Source of the DNA: Clostridia bacterium
GTDB lineage: Bacteria > Bacillota > DSM-521 > Neomoorellales > Neomoorellaceae
Assembly: GCA_012727745.1 (NCBI GenBank)
Contig: JAAYGJ010000065.1
Location: 1-5,432, forward strand
Length of the DNA: 5,432 bases
Reading direction: 5' to 3'
Each line of letters starts with the position of its first letter. The stretch's first letter is position 1. The translations under genes were made by a program, and so were the position numbers. Shown one piece after another: positions 1 to 5,432 of the stretch. The notes under the pieces are model-generated. The model was not told where the DNA came from. It saw only the letters and a list, made by a program, of their open reading frames with translations, and made no database searches.

Positions 1-34
1 AGAAATCAGTGAAGGAAGCCCTAGATACCTTAAG

Positions 35-56
35 CCTAATTCCCTACCCCTTCCCC
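35..56 (-). other. G-rich tract downstream of the operon terminator
   Basis: On the minus strand this reads as G runs of 4, 4, 3 and 2 separated by AA, TA and AATTA. It could form a two-layer G-quadruplex. It is noncoding and lies past the terminator. A related G-rich tract occurs after glmM (2471-2442). No gene is seen in bases 1-87. Confidence 0.4.
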
Positions 57-87
57 TAACAATATTAATCTTTAGTCCTTTTCTCGT

Positions 88-134
88 AAAAAAACCCGCA
101 GTAGAACAGATTTTAATCCTGCAACTACTACGGG
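88..134 (-). terminator. Intrinsic terminator after glmS
   Basis: A 10-bp stem forms between CCCGUAGUAG (134-125) and CUACUGCGGG (104-95) with one G-U pair. The 20-nt loop can fold further (GAU/AUC). It is followed directly by seven U (94-88). This is a textbook Rho-independent terminator, 73 bases past the glmS stop, and it marks the end of the operon. Confidence 0.93.
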
Positions 135-207
135 ATTTTGGCACGAACTTTATCTTTATAAAGCGAAGTTTATTCTAGTTATCCAACATAAACGTTTATC
201 ATTATCT
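135..207 (-). other. glmS 3' UTR with two AT-rich palindromes
   Basis: Between the glmS TAG and the terminator are two perfect short palindromes: ATAAACGTTTAT (188-199) and CTTTATAAAG (154-163), the latter flanked by AACTT/AAGTT (146-150 and 166-170). They are AT-rich and could be short 3' UTR hairpins or protein sites. No function can be assigned from sequence. Confidence 0.3.
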
Positions 208-2028
208 CTATTCCACTGTTACGCTCTTGGCCAGATTGCGGGGTTTATCGACATCACAGCCGCGGGCGACGGCAGTATAGTAGGCCAGCAATTGCAGCGG
301 CAACACCGTTACCACCGGGGCCAGCCAGCTTGGTACCGGTGGCAGGTAAAGTACAGCGTCGGCTTCTTGAGCTACCGCCCCGTTGCCTTCCTGAGTTAGA
401 GCCAAAACCCAGGCGCCACGGGCCCTGACTTCCTTAATGTTGCTAATCATCTTCTCCAGCAGCTCCGTCTGGGTAGCCAGGGCAATAACCGGCGTCCCTT
501 CGTTAATCAGGGCTATGGGGCCATGCTTCAGCTCTCCCGCAGCAAAAGCCTCGGCATGGATATAGGAAGTCTCCTTAAGCTTCAAGGCACCTTCCAGAGA
601 TACGGCATAATCCAGGCCACGGCCGATAAAGAAAGCATGCTCGTGAGGCGCTAACTTTCCGGCCAGGTCGCTCACCCGGGGTTCCAGCTTCAACGTTTCC
701 TCTACATAGTCCGGCAAAGCTCTTAAACCTCTAGCCATTTCTGCCTTCCAGGGAGCAGCCACACCGCGCTTTTCTGCCAGGTAAAGAGCCAGCAAGTACA
801 TGCAGGCGGCCTGAGTTACATAAGCTTTGGTAGAAGCTATAGCAATTTCCGGGCCAGCCCAGGTATAAAGGAGGTGCTTTGCCAATCTGGCCACGGTACT
901 ATCTAAAACATTGGTTACAGCCAAAATCTCTACCCCTGATTTTTGCGCCTCGCGCAATCCGGCCAGGGTATCGGCCGTTTCTCCCGACTGGCTGATAACC
1001 AGTCCCAAGGTTCGTTCATTTAAAATAGGGTTGCGGTAGCGAAACTCAGAAGCAACGTCATCTTCTACCGGCAAGCGTAAATACTTTTCGATCAGGTATT
1101 TACCTACCATACCGGCATGGCGGGCTGTACCGCAAGCGATAATAACTATTTTTTCTAGAGCAGCTGCTTCCGCCGGTGTTAAATCTACACTTTCCAGCCG
1201 GACTTGATCCTTTTGCAGTCGCCCGCTCAAAGTAGCGCGCAAAGCCCGGGGCTGTTCATGGATCTCTTTGAGCATAAAATGCTCATACCCGCCTTTTTCG
1301 GCAGCTTCGAAGTCCCAGTTAACGTGGAAAATTTCCTTTTCTTTGACAGTCCCGTCGGCAGCATAGACAGTGACGCCCTCCGGTTTTATCGACGCTATTT
1401 CACCGTCATCCAGAATATAGGTGTCCCGGGTATAAGATAAAAAAGCGGGAATACTGGAAGCCAGGTAGGTTTCCCCTTCAGCCAGGCCAATGATCAGGGA
1501 GCTATGCTGGCCTACCCCCACCAGCTCGTTGGGGTGATAAGAACTGGTCACAGCCAGAGCGTAAGAACCACGCAAAACAGGCAGAGTCTTTAGTACTGCC
1601 TGGACAAGATCCCCCTCATAATAATGCTCCAACAGGTGGGCCACAACTTCTGTATCGGTTTCCGATGCAAAGCGGTGGCCAGCATTAATAAGCTTGTGGC
1701 GCAGTTCCTGGTAATTTTCAATTATTCCGTTATGCACTACGGCAATATTGCCGCTGCAGTCCAGGTGTGGATGCGCATTGACGTCAGACGGCCTGCCGTG
1801 GGTAGCCCAACGGGTATGGCCAATACCCAGCCGGGCATTGTCCATCCTTCCGTTGAGGCTGCTTTTTAAAGCAGCCAGTTTGCCCGCTCTTTTTATTACT
1901 ACCAACCGGTTATCCTCAATCACAGCAATGCCGGCAGAATCACAGCCCTGGTACTCCAGCCTTTCCAGTCCCTGAACCAAAATCGGTACTGCCGGGCGGG
2001 AGCCCAGGTAACCAACAATACCACTCAT
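208..2028 (-). CDS. glmS: Glutamine-fructose-6-phosphate aminotransferase (GlmS) with altered glutaminase site
   Basis: GlmS normally makes glucosamine-6-phosphate from fructose-6-phosphate and glutamine in the cytosol, the entry step to UDP-GlcNAc. The 606 residues match the family length. Domains: N-terminal Ntn-type glutaminase (about 2-240), then two SIS isomerase domains (about 290-600). Visible glutaminase motifs are HTRWATHG (71-78), HNG (99-101) and Asp125. Isomerase motifs are SQSGET (346-351), ASTKAY (398-403), LEGALKLKE (478-486), KHGP (501-504) and the C-tail DVDKPRNLAKSVTVE with Lys601. Oddities: residue 2 is Ser (AGT) instead of the nucleophile Cys, YRGYDSAG reads YQGCDSAG (26-33), CGTS reads CGTA (299-302), and the usual ASDIPA reads ASSIPA. 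Glutamine-dependent activity is therefore doubtful; ammonia-dependent synthesis or another role is inference. The ATG is fixed by the N-terminal GIVGY alignment. The gene is preceded by a glmS ribozyme and followed by a terminator. Family assignment is secure; activity is not. Confidence 0.95.
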   Translation of the reverse strand: MSGIVGYLGSRPAVPILVQGLERLEYQGCDSAGIAVIEDNRLVVIKRAGKLAALKSSLNGRMDNARLGIGHTRWATHGRPSDVNAHPHLDCSGNIAVVHNGIIENYQELRHKLINAGHRFASETDTEVVAHLLEHYYEGDLVQAVLKTLPVLRGSYALAVTSSYHPNELVGVGQHSSLIIGLAEGETYLASSIPAFLSYTRDTYILDDGEIASIKPEGVTVYAADGTVKEKEIFHVNWDFEAAEKGGYEHFMLKEIHEQPRALRATLSGRLQKDQVRLESVDLTPAEAAALEKIVIIACGTARHAGMVGKYLIEKYLRLPVEDDVASEFRYRNPILNERTLGLVISQSGETADTLAGLREAQKSGVEILAVTNVLDSTVARLAKHLLYTWAGPEIAIASTKAYVTQAACMYLLALYLAEKRGVAAPWKAEMARGLRALPDYVEETLKLEPRVSDLAGKLAPHEHAFFIGRGLDYAVSLEGALKLKETSYIHAEAFAAGELKHGPIALINEGTPVIALATQTELLEKMISNIKEVRARGAWVLALTQEGNGAVAQEADAVLYLPPVPSWLAPVVTVLPLQLLAYYTAVARGCDVDKPRNLAKSVTVE

Positions 2029-2034
2029 GTTGAA

Positions 2035-2168
2035 CTCACTCTCCCTTAATTTTTACAAGATAACACCAGTGCCACCTTCACGGCACCAGCAGTAGGAAAC
2101 AAAGGTAAGCTCTTGCTCCTTGTTTTCTACTGCCTGCTTATTGAAGCGGGAGAGGTAAAGGATTACCC
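2035..2168 (-). promoter_or_regulatory. Post-cleavage glmS leader with two hairpins and ribosome binding site
   Basis: This is the 5' leader that stays on glmS mRNA after ribozyme cleavage. A long imperfect hairpin spans 2133-2089: GCAGUAG/CUACUGC, 7 bp, then AAACAA/UUGUUU, 6 bp, GG/CC and a small AGC/GCU tip, about 18 pairs. A second hairpin GUGCC/GGCAC (2086-2082 with 2073-2069, 8-nt loop) follows directly. No U-run follows either, so they are not canonical terminators. The likely Shine-Dalgarno is AAGGGAG (2047-2041), 12 nt before the ATG, which is long; a weaker GUGAG (2039-2035) lies 6 nt before it. The function of the hairpins is unknown; mRNA stability or translation control is possible. 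Confidence 0.6.
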
Positions 2169-2380
2169 GGCGCTTTTGTCCCCGGAATTACTCCCGGGTT
2201 TTGTTACGCCTTTTACGGTCGTAATCGGACCGAGGGGCATCCGCCGATAACTCGATTAACCCCTGCCTCGTCAACCTTCCAGTCTGACAAAAACCTCATA
2301 ACATAATCTATTGGCATAAAGATATCTCATCAATGGTAGATACTGCAATCGCCAGTCATTAACTGGAAGGCCCCGGCGCT
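2169..2380 (-). ncRNA. glmS: glmS ribozyme (GlcN6P-activated self-cleaving riboswitch)
   Basis: This RNA cleaves itself when glucosamine-6-phosphate binds as cofactor, marking the downstream glmS mRNA for decay and so giving product feedback. The RNA begins with AGCGCC; the expected cut is between A (2380) and G (2379). P1 is a perfect 9-bp helix (2362-2370 with 2275-2283). It is followed by the conserved UUGACGAGG core (GACGAGG at 2272-2266) and by AUCGGCGGAUGCCCC with UCGGUC (2248-2228), almost word for word the Thermoanaerobacter core. P3.1 is GGUC/GACC (2231-2228 with 2220-2217). P4 is GGCGU/GCGCC (2210-2206 with 2173-2169), capped by CCCGG/CCGGG (2198-2194 with 2185-2181). It sits 141 nt upstream of the glmS start. 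P1 carries an unusually long 78-nt apical part (2284-2361). The 3' limit is taken as the end of P4. Confidence 0.95.
2284..2361 (-). other. Expanded apical region of ribozyme helix P1
   Basis: Between the two perfect P1 arms lie 78 nt instead of a short loop. The helix seems to continue after a small internal loop (UGAC at 2358-2355 with GUCA at 2288-2285). Inside are possible small hairpins, for example ACUG/CAGU and GUAUCU/AGAUAU. It contains no ORF of note: the first AUG reaches a stop after nine codons. P1 length varies across natural glmS ribozymes and is not essential for catalysis, so this is probably a tolerated peripheral extension. Confidence 0.6.
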
Positions 2381-2405
2381 TGTTTATCATGTCGTTCTTT
2401 ACCTC

Positions 2406-2434
2406 TCCGGATAAGCCGGACCTGCCCTGTCCGG
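2406..2434 (-). promoter_or_regulatory. Three-arm competing hairpins between glmM and ribozyme
   Basis: In transcript order the arms are CCGGAC (2434-2429), GUCCGG (2421-2416) and CCGGA (2410-2406). The middle arm can pair with the first (6 bp, 7-nt loop) or the last (5 bp, 5-nt loop) but not both. No U-tract follows, so it is not a standard terminator. It may be a processing or mRNA 3' stabilising structure for glmM. Function is uncertain. Confidence 0.4.
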
Positions 2435-2441
2435 TTGCTCA

Positions 2442-2471
2442 CCCCCCCCTCTAAATCCCATTCCTAACCCC
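2442..2471 (-). other. G-rich tract just after glmM
   Basis: Starting 14 nt past the glmM stop, the transcript strand has G runs of 4, 2, 3 and 8 separated by TTA, AAT and ATTTAGA. Three-layer quadruplex formation is possible with loops of about 8, 7 and 1-2 nt. It lies upstream of the glmS ribozyme, in the glmM 3' region. The wording GGGGTTAGGAATGGG is like short G-rich intergenic strings seen in some clostridial genomes, but this cannot be checked here. Confidence 0.45.
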
Positions 2472-2485
2472 TCATATCTTACTTC

Positions 2486-3817
2486 TCATTCAGAGGCGGC
2501 CTTCTGCAGTTGCGTCATAATAATTTCCAGTTCCTTCCTGTTCGGCCCTTCAAGCATCAGCCGGATAATCGGCTCCGTTCCTGAAGGCCTTACCAGCACC
2601 CGTCCTCTGCCGGCCAGCTGCTCCCTGGCTGCCTGAACTGCCGCCTGCAGTTCAGGCTTGTTCATAACCTTTTCTTTATCAGTTACCCTGACATTAACCA
2701 GCATCTGGGGCAGGCGAGGCATACTTGCTGCCAATTCCGCCAGCGGCCGCCCGGTGGCAATCATTACCTGCACAAGCTGGGCCCCGGTAAGCAGGCCGTC
2801 GCCGGTAGTATTATGTTGCAGCATAATAATATGCCCGGACTGTTCTCCCCCCAGGATTGACCCGCTACGCAACATTTCCTCCAACACATAGCGATCGCCA
2901 ACACTGGTCTGGTGGACCCTGATGCCTGCATCTGCCAGGGCCTGGTGCAGGCCGAAATTACTCATAACAGTTACTACTACCTGGTTGCCAGGCAGGCTGT
3001 TCTGCTGCTTAAGGTAAAGGGCCAAAATAGTCATTATGGCGTCACCGTCTACCACCTGCCCCCTGGCATCGACGGCAATAACCCGGTCGGCATCGCCATC
3101 AAAGGCTAGCCCCACATCGGCCCCCCGGGCAACTACTTCCTTCTGTAATAGCTTAACGTCAGTGGAACCGCAGCTGACATTTATATTAGTACCGTCAGGG
3201 CTATTATGCAAGACGGAAACATTAGCACCCAATCGTTTAAATACCGCCGGCGCAACCGTACCTGACGCCCCGTGGGCACAATCCAGCACCAGCTTGAGGC
3301 CGGAAAAACTCCGGCTGACGGTACTGCAAACATAGGCGATATAGCGCTCGGCTGCATCCTCCAGCTCCTGTACCCGCCCTATTCCCGCGCCGATCGGCCG
3401 GGGTAAATTATCTTCCTTATCTCGCACCAATCTCTCAATCTCTTCCTCAACCGGGTCGGGCAGTTTAAAGCCTTTATTGTTAAAAAATTTGATGCCGTTA
3501 TCGGCAAAGGGGTTATGCGAAGCTGAGATAACTACACCGGCGTCGGCCGCAAGGCTTTGCGTAAGCCAGGCCACAGCCGGGGTGGGAATAACCCCTGCTT
3601 TTATCACATCTCCGCCAACCGAGCAAATACCTGCTACCAGGGCTGCCTCCAGCATATCTCCGGAAAGCCGGGTATCCCGGCCGATGACAACCTTGATTTT
3701 ATCCATATGCCCGGTCAAAACTGCAGCCCCGCAACGTCCCAGGCGAAAAGCTAGTTCAGGTGTAAGACTGGCGTTGGCAACGCCCCGCACTCCGTCAGTA
3801 CCAAATAATTTTGTCAT
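2486..3817 (-). CDS. glmM: Phosphoglucosamine mutase GlmM
   Basis: GlmM interconverts glucosamine-6-phosphate and glucosamine-1-phosphate in the cytosol, the second step toward UDP-GlcNAc and peptidoglycan. It is an alpha-D-phosphohexomutase. All four signature loops are present: the N-terminal FGTDGVRG (5-12), the phosphoserine loop ISASHNP (97-103, catalytic Ser expected at 100), the metal-binding loop DGDADR (240-245), the sugar-specificity loop GGEQSGH (323-329), and the phosphate-binding loop RPSGTEP (410-416). At 443 residues it is about the usual family length and looks fully functional. The ATG start is supported by an AAGGAG site 5 nt upstream and by the alignment of MTKLFGTDGVRG. 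It lies between cdaR and glmS. In Bacillus and relatives GlmM binds CdaA and inhibits c-di-AMP synthesis; that applies here only by inference from gene order. Confidence 0.98.
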   Translation of the reverse strand: MTKLFGTDGVRGVANASLTPELAFRLGRCGAAVLTGHMDKIKVVIGRDTRLSGDMLEAALVAGICSVGGDVIKAGVIPTPAVAWLTQSLAADAGVVISASHNPFADNGIKFFNNKGFKLPDPVEEEIERLVRDKEDNLPRPIGAGIGRVQELEDAAERYIAYVCSTVSRSFSGLKLVLDCAHGASGTVAPAVFKRLGANVSVLHNSPDGTNINVSCGSTDVKLLQKEVVARGADVGLAFDGDADRVIAVDARGQVVDGDAIMTILALYLKQQNSLPGNQVVVTVMSNFGLHQALADAGIRVHQTSVGDRYVLEEMLRSGSILGGEQSGHIIMLQHNTTGDGLLTGAQLVQVMIATGRPLAELAASMPRLPQMLVNVRVTDKEKVMNKPELQAAVQAAREQLAGRGRVLVRPSGTEPIIRLMLEGPNRKELEIIMTQLQKAASE

Positions 3818-3973
3818 ATTATCTCCTTCATTTAATGTCTATTGTAAAGATAAATTACCTCTAAGCGACGCTTCTTGCTTTATACTTGGACGAAATGTTT
3901 ACGTCCTAAGCGCAGCCTTTATTTTAATCGCAAAAATATCATATGCATAGCGGCAGTAATTGTGATGCTTTGT
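3818..3973 (-). other. cdaR-glmM intergenic region with glmM ribosome binding site
   Basis: This 156-base AT-rich gap contains a strong glmM Shine-Dalgarno, AAGGAG (3828-3823), 5 nt before the ATG. A small hairpin GGACG/CGUCC (3906-3902 with 3892-3888, 9-nt loop) and a TATAAA box (3884-3879) lie upstream. The TATAAA could be a -10 element, but no good -35 is spaced from it, so a separate glmM promoter is only a weak possibility. No U-run follows the hairpin, so read-through from cdaR is likely. Confidence 0.45.
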
Positions 3974-4936
3974 TCAGTCTTCTTCAGTGGACTCCGGTAC
4001 TTCCGGAGCCTCGGCAATCTCTACTATAACCCTTACCCTGGGCATAATGCCGCTCTGAACCCCGACTGGTATATCCAGCGTCGTCTCCCTTATTACCTGT
4101 CTCCTGGCTCCGGTTATATCTATAGGCGCAGTGTTAACATAATCGAGAGCTTGCAACAGTTCATAAGGAGCAAATACCTCGATTATTTCCGGCTGCACGA
4201 TTACCCGTTCAACCGCAAATCCCTCGGCAGGCTCACCTGTTAACAGGGGACGTATTGGCAGAACCCGGCCAGGCATATCGTGTATTATCGGCACTTGCAC
4301 TTCTACAGCTGGCGGGTTAATAGTCAGCCATTGATGCAACGGCTGCCCTTCCTGATTTTCCAGTTTAACCGGTAAATAAGACATATAGCTGCTGGTGGCC
4401 TGGTCAATATTAACTTCTACAAAAACCCGGCCTATGTTCTCCAGAACCCCGGTAGGACCGAAAACTAAAACCTGTGAAGGTATAATAGACGGGGCAAGGG
4501 CACGAAAACCGCTGGCAGGTGTACCAACCAGGCTCACCTGCACCGGGAACTGGGCCTGCTCAATCTTCTCTACTTCTATTCTGGCTTCAGCAGGGTTAAT
4601 GTCTATTATATCTACACCTGCCGGCACTTCTACCCGAACTGGCAAAAAATTGTCCCCCGCTTGGGCATAGCGCATATCTACATAAGCCCGAATATCCCGC
4701 GGCAATAAACTGTTGATAACTATCTTTCGCCCTTCCACGCGCACCTGGACTGCGGTTGGGGAATCGGCAATTACCAAATCCTCGCTTAAATTTTGCGTTT
4801 CCAGCGGGACCCGGACCAAGGTTTCCCCCATCGGGTTTTGCTCACTTGTTACATATACCCATAAAATTAGTGCCAGAATAACAGCCAGCAAGCGGTAACC
4901 CCAGTTCGAACGAAAATGCTTCAATAATTCCAGCAT
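3974..4936 (-). CDS. cdaR: CdaA regulatory protein CdaR (YbbR-domain, membrane-anchored)
   Basis: CdaR is the partner and modulator of the membrane diadenylate cyclase CdaA. The 320-residue protein has a short basic N-terminus (LLKHFRSNWGYR), one hydrophobic segment at about 13-30 (LLAVILALILWVYV) acting as an uncleaved anchor, and an extracytoplasmic part of repeated YbbR-type beta units. I can place three units, at roughly 40-125, 128-217 and 222-308, each with a valine-rich V.V.V strand near its end and proline-containing turns. B. subtilis CdaR is longer and has four YbbR domains, so this one is a shorter version. The tail is acidic (ESTEED). Its start lies one base after the cdaA stop, with a GGAGGT site inside the cdaA 3' end, so the two are probably translationally coupled. 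Identity rests on the WVYVTS anchor, the repeats and the cdaA-cdaR-glmM order. Confidence 0.93.
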   Translation of the reverse strand: MLELLKHFRSNWGYRLLAVILALILWVYVTSEQNPMGETLVRVPLETQNLSEDLVIADSPTAVQVRVEGRKIVINSLLPRDIRAYVDMRYAQAGDNFLPVRVEVPAGVDIIDINPAEARIEVEKIEQAQFPVQVSLVGTPASGFRALAPSIIPSQVLVFGPTGVLENIGRVFVEVNIDQATSSYMSYLPVKLENQEGQPLHQWLTINPPAVEVQVPIIHDMPGRVLPIRPLLTGEPAEGFAVERVIVQPEIIEVFAPYELLQALDYVNTAPIDITGARRQVIRETTLDIPVGVQSGIMPRVRVIVEIAEAPEVPESTEED

Positions 4937-4937
4937 C

Positions 4938-5432
4938 TCAAGACCTCCAGGGCCAGAAAGAAATATTATTATCCGGCGGTAACAACAAGCCCTGTAGTAG
5001 CTCTTTCAAGTTCTTTTCATCAAGAAAACGGGTCAGTTTACCTCCTTCGGCAACCGAAACGACGCCCGTTTCTTCCGAAACTACTACCACCACCGCATCA
5101 GACAGTTCGCTGAGGCCTAAAGCCGCCCGATGCCGGGTCCCCAGTTGTTTGCTTAAATACGGGCTGTCTGACAACGGTAAAAAGCAACCTGCTGCCAGCA
5201 CCCGGTCACCGCGAATTACAGCTGCACCATCGTGAAACGGCGTCAGGGGAACAAAGATATTAATCAAAAGTTCTGCCGAAACAACCCCATCCAGGCGGAT
5301 GCCGGTCTCAACATAATCATTCAAACCTGTTTCCCGTTCAATTACCACTAGTGCACCGGTACGGTTTTTAGCCAGCACCTGTACAGCTCGTACCACCTCG
5401 TTAATAAGCCTGGTCATCTCTTCTGTCCCCAA
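4938..5432 (-). CDS. cdaA: Diadenylate cyclase CdaA, C-terminal part (5' end outside window)
   Basis: CdaA condenses two ATP into cyclic di-AMP, the messenger that controls potassium and osmolyte transport and cell-wall homeostasis. The 164 visible residues are the cytoplasmic DisA_N (DAC) domain. Landmarks are GALVVIER (26-33), the catalytic HDGA (67-70), GTRHRAALG (98-106) with the phosphate-contacting RHR, and SEETG (119-123). The C-terminus ends in an aromatic/basic FWPWRS. The gene is truncated by the window edge: the first codon here is an in-frame TTG at 5432-5430, not a real start. Family proteins are about 270-280 residues with three N-terminal membrane helices, so about 100 residues lie beyond the edge. 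The DAC motifs are intact, so it is expected to be active. It is immediately followed by cdaR and then glmM, the usual CdaA module. Confidence 0.96.
   Translation of the reverse strand: MGTEEMTRLINEVVRAVQVLAKNRTGALVVIERETGLNDYVETGIRLDGVVSAELLINIFVPLTPFHDGAAVIRGDRVLAAGCFLPLSDSPYLSKQLGTRHRAALGLSELSDAVVVVVSEETGVVSVAEGGKLTRFLDEKNLKELLQGLLLPPDNNISFWPWRS
4943..4948 (-). promoter_or_regulatory. cdaR ribosome binding site inside cdaA
   Basis: GGAGGT lies 6 nt upstream of the cdaR ATG and within the last codons of cdaA. It is a near-perfect anti-16S match. With one base between the cdaA TGA and the cdaR ATG it sets the start and suggests translational coupling of the cyclase and its regulator. Confidence 0.9.

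Noticed and set aside
98..104. Heptamer GCAGTAG shared by the terminator stem and the glmS leader hairpin (2089-2095)
   Set aside because: A 7-nt match could be chance. Long-range pairing between the leader and terminator is possible on paper, but nothing else supports it.
2026..2028. Alternative glmS start that would restore an N-terminal Cys
   Set aside because: The GIVGY motif follows directly after Met-Ser. No in-frame Met-Cys exists nearby, so no start choice gives the expected catalytic Cys.
2064..2080. T-box-like string (GAAGGUGGCACUGGUG) in the glmS leader
   Set aside because: It resembles the T-box AGGGUGGNACCGCG motif, but it deviates at the conserved ACCGCG part. The 90 nt upstream cannot hold a full Stem I with specifier loop, and no terminator follows.
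2381..2400. GATAAA next to the ribozyme as a -10 box of a glmS promoter
   Set aside because: No reasonable -35 lies at the right spacing (TCCGGA is there), and the start would fall inside or too close to the ribozyme cleavage site.
3477..3950. Plus-strand 157-codon open frame
   Set aside because: It is antisense to the well-supported glmM, which shows all phosphomutase motifs. It has no recognisable domain. The other plus-strand frames are similar shadows of glmS, glmM and cdaR.
5430..5432. TTG at the window edge as a start codon of cdaA
   Set aside because: It is in frame but falls just ahead of the DAC domain. CdaA proteins have about 100 more N-terminal residues with three membrane helices, so this is an internal Leu codon.

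Overview
The window holds four genes, all on the minus strand. Read in the direction of transcription (high to low coordinates) they are cdaA (3' part only), cdaR, glmM and glmS. This is the classic cyclic-di-AMP and amino-sugar operon of Bacillota. The gene order, strong AAGGAG/GGAGGT ribosome binding sites, a glmS ribozyme and a moderate GC content suggest a clostridial-type Bacillota. The ribozyme core reads much like that of Thermoanaerobacter, so a thermophilic or Moorella-like relative is plausible, but the species cannot be fixed from this sequence.

Layout: 5432-4938 is the C-terminal part of the diadenylate cyclase CdaA. It is followed after one base by the membrane-anchored YbbR-domain regulator CdaR (4936-3974). 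A 156-base gap with a clear Shine-Dalgarno precedes glmM (3817-2486). The 457-base gap between glmM and glmS is mostly RNA: a G-rich tract, competing CCGGA hairpins, a recognisable glmS ribozyme (2380-2169) and a 140-nt post-cleavage leader with two hairpins. glmS runs 2028-208 and is followed by a strong intrinsic terminator (134-88), which closes the operon. Bases 1-87 hold no gene that I can support, only a second G-rich tract.

Logic: GlmS makes glucosamine-6-phosphate and GlmM converts it to glucosamine-1-phosphate for peptidoglycan precursors. CdaA makes c-di-AMP, and in studied relatives its activity is modulated by CdaR and GlmM. The ribozyme senses GlcN6P and cleaves the transcript just 5' of glmS, giving product feedback.

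The main surprise is in GlmS. The N-terminal nucleophile Cys of class II glutamine amidotransferases is replaced by Ser (MSGIVG instead of MCGIVG). The usual YRGYDSAG motif reads YQGCDSAG, and the first phosphate-loop Ser of the isomerase domain is Ala (CGTA instead of CGTS). The reading frame and nearly all other motifs are intact. This looks like a full-length GlmS whose glutamine-hydrolysing site is disabled or rebuilt, while its ribozyme control is retained.
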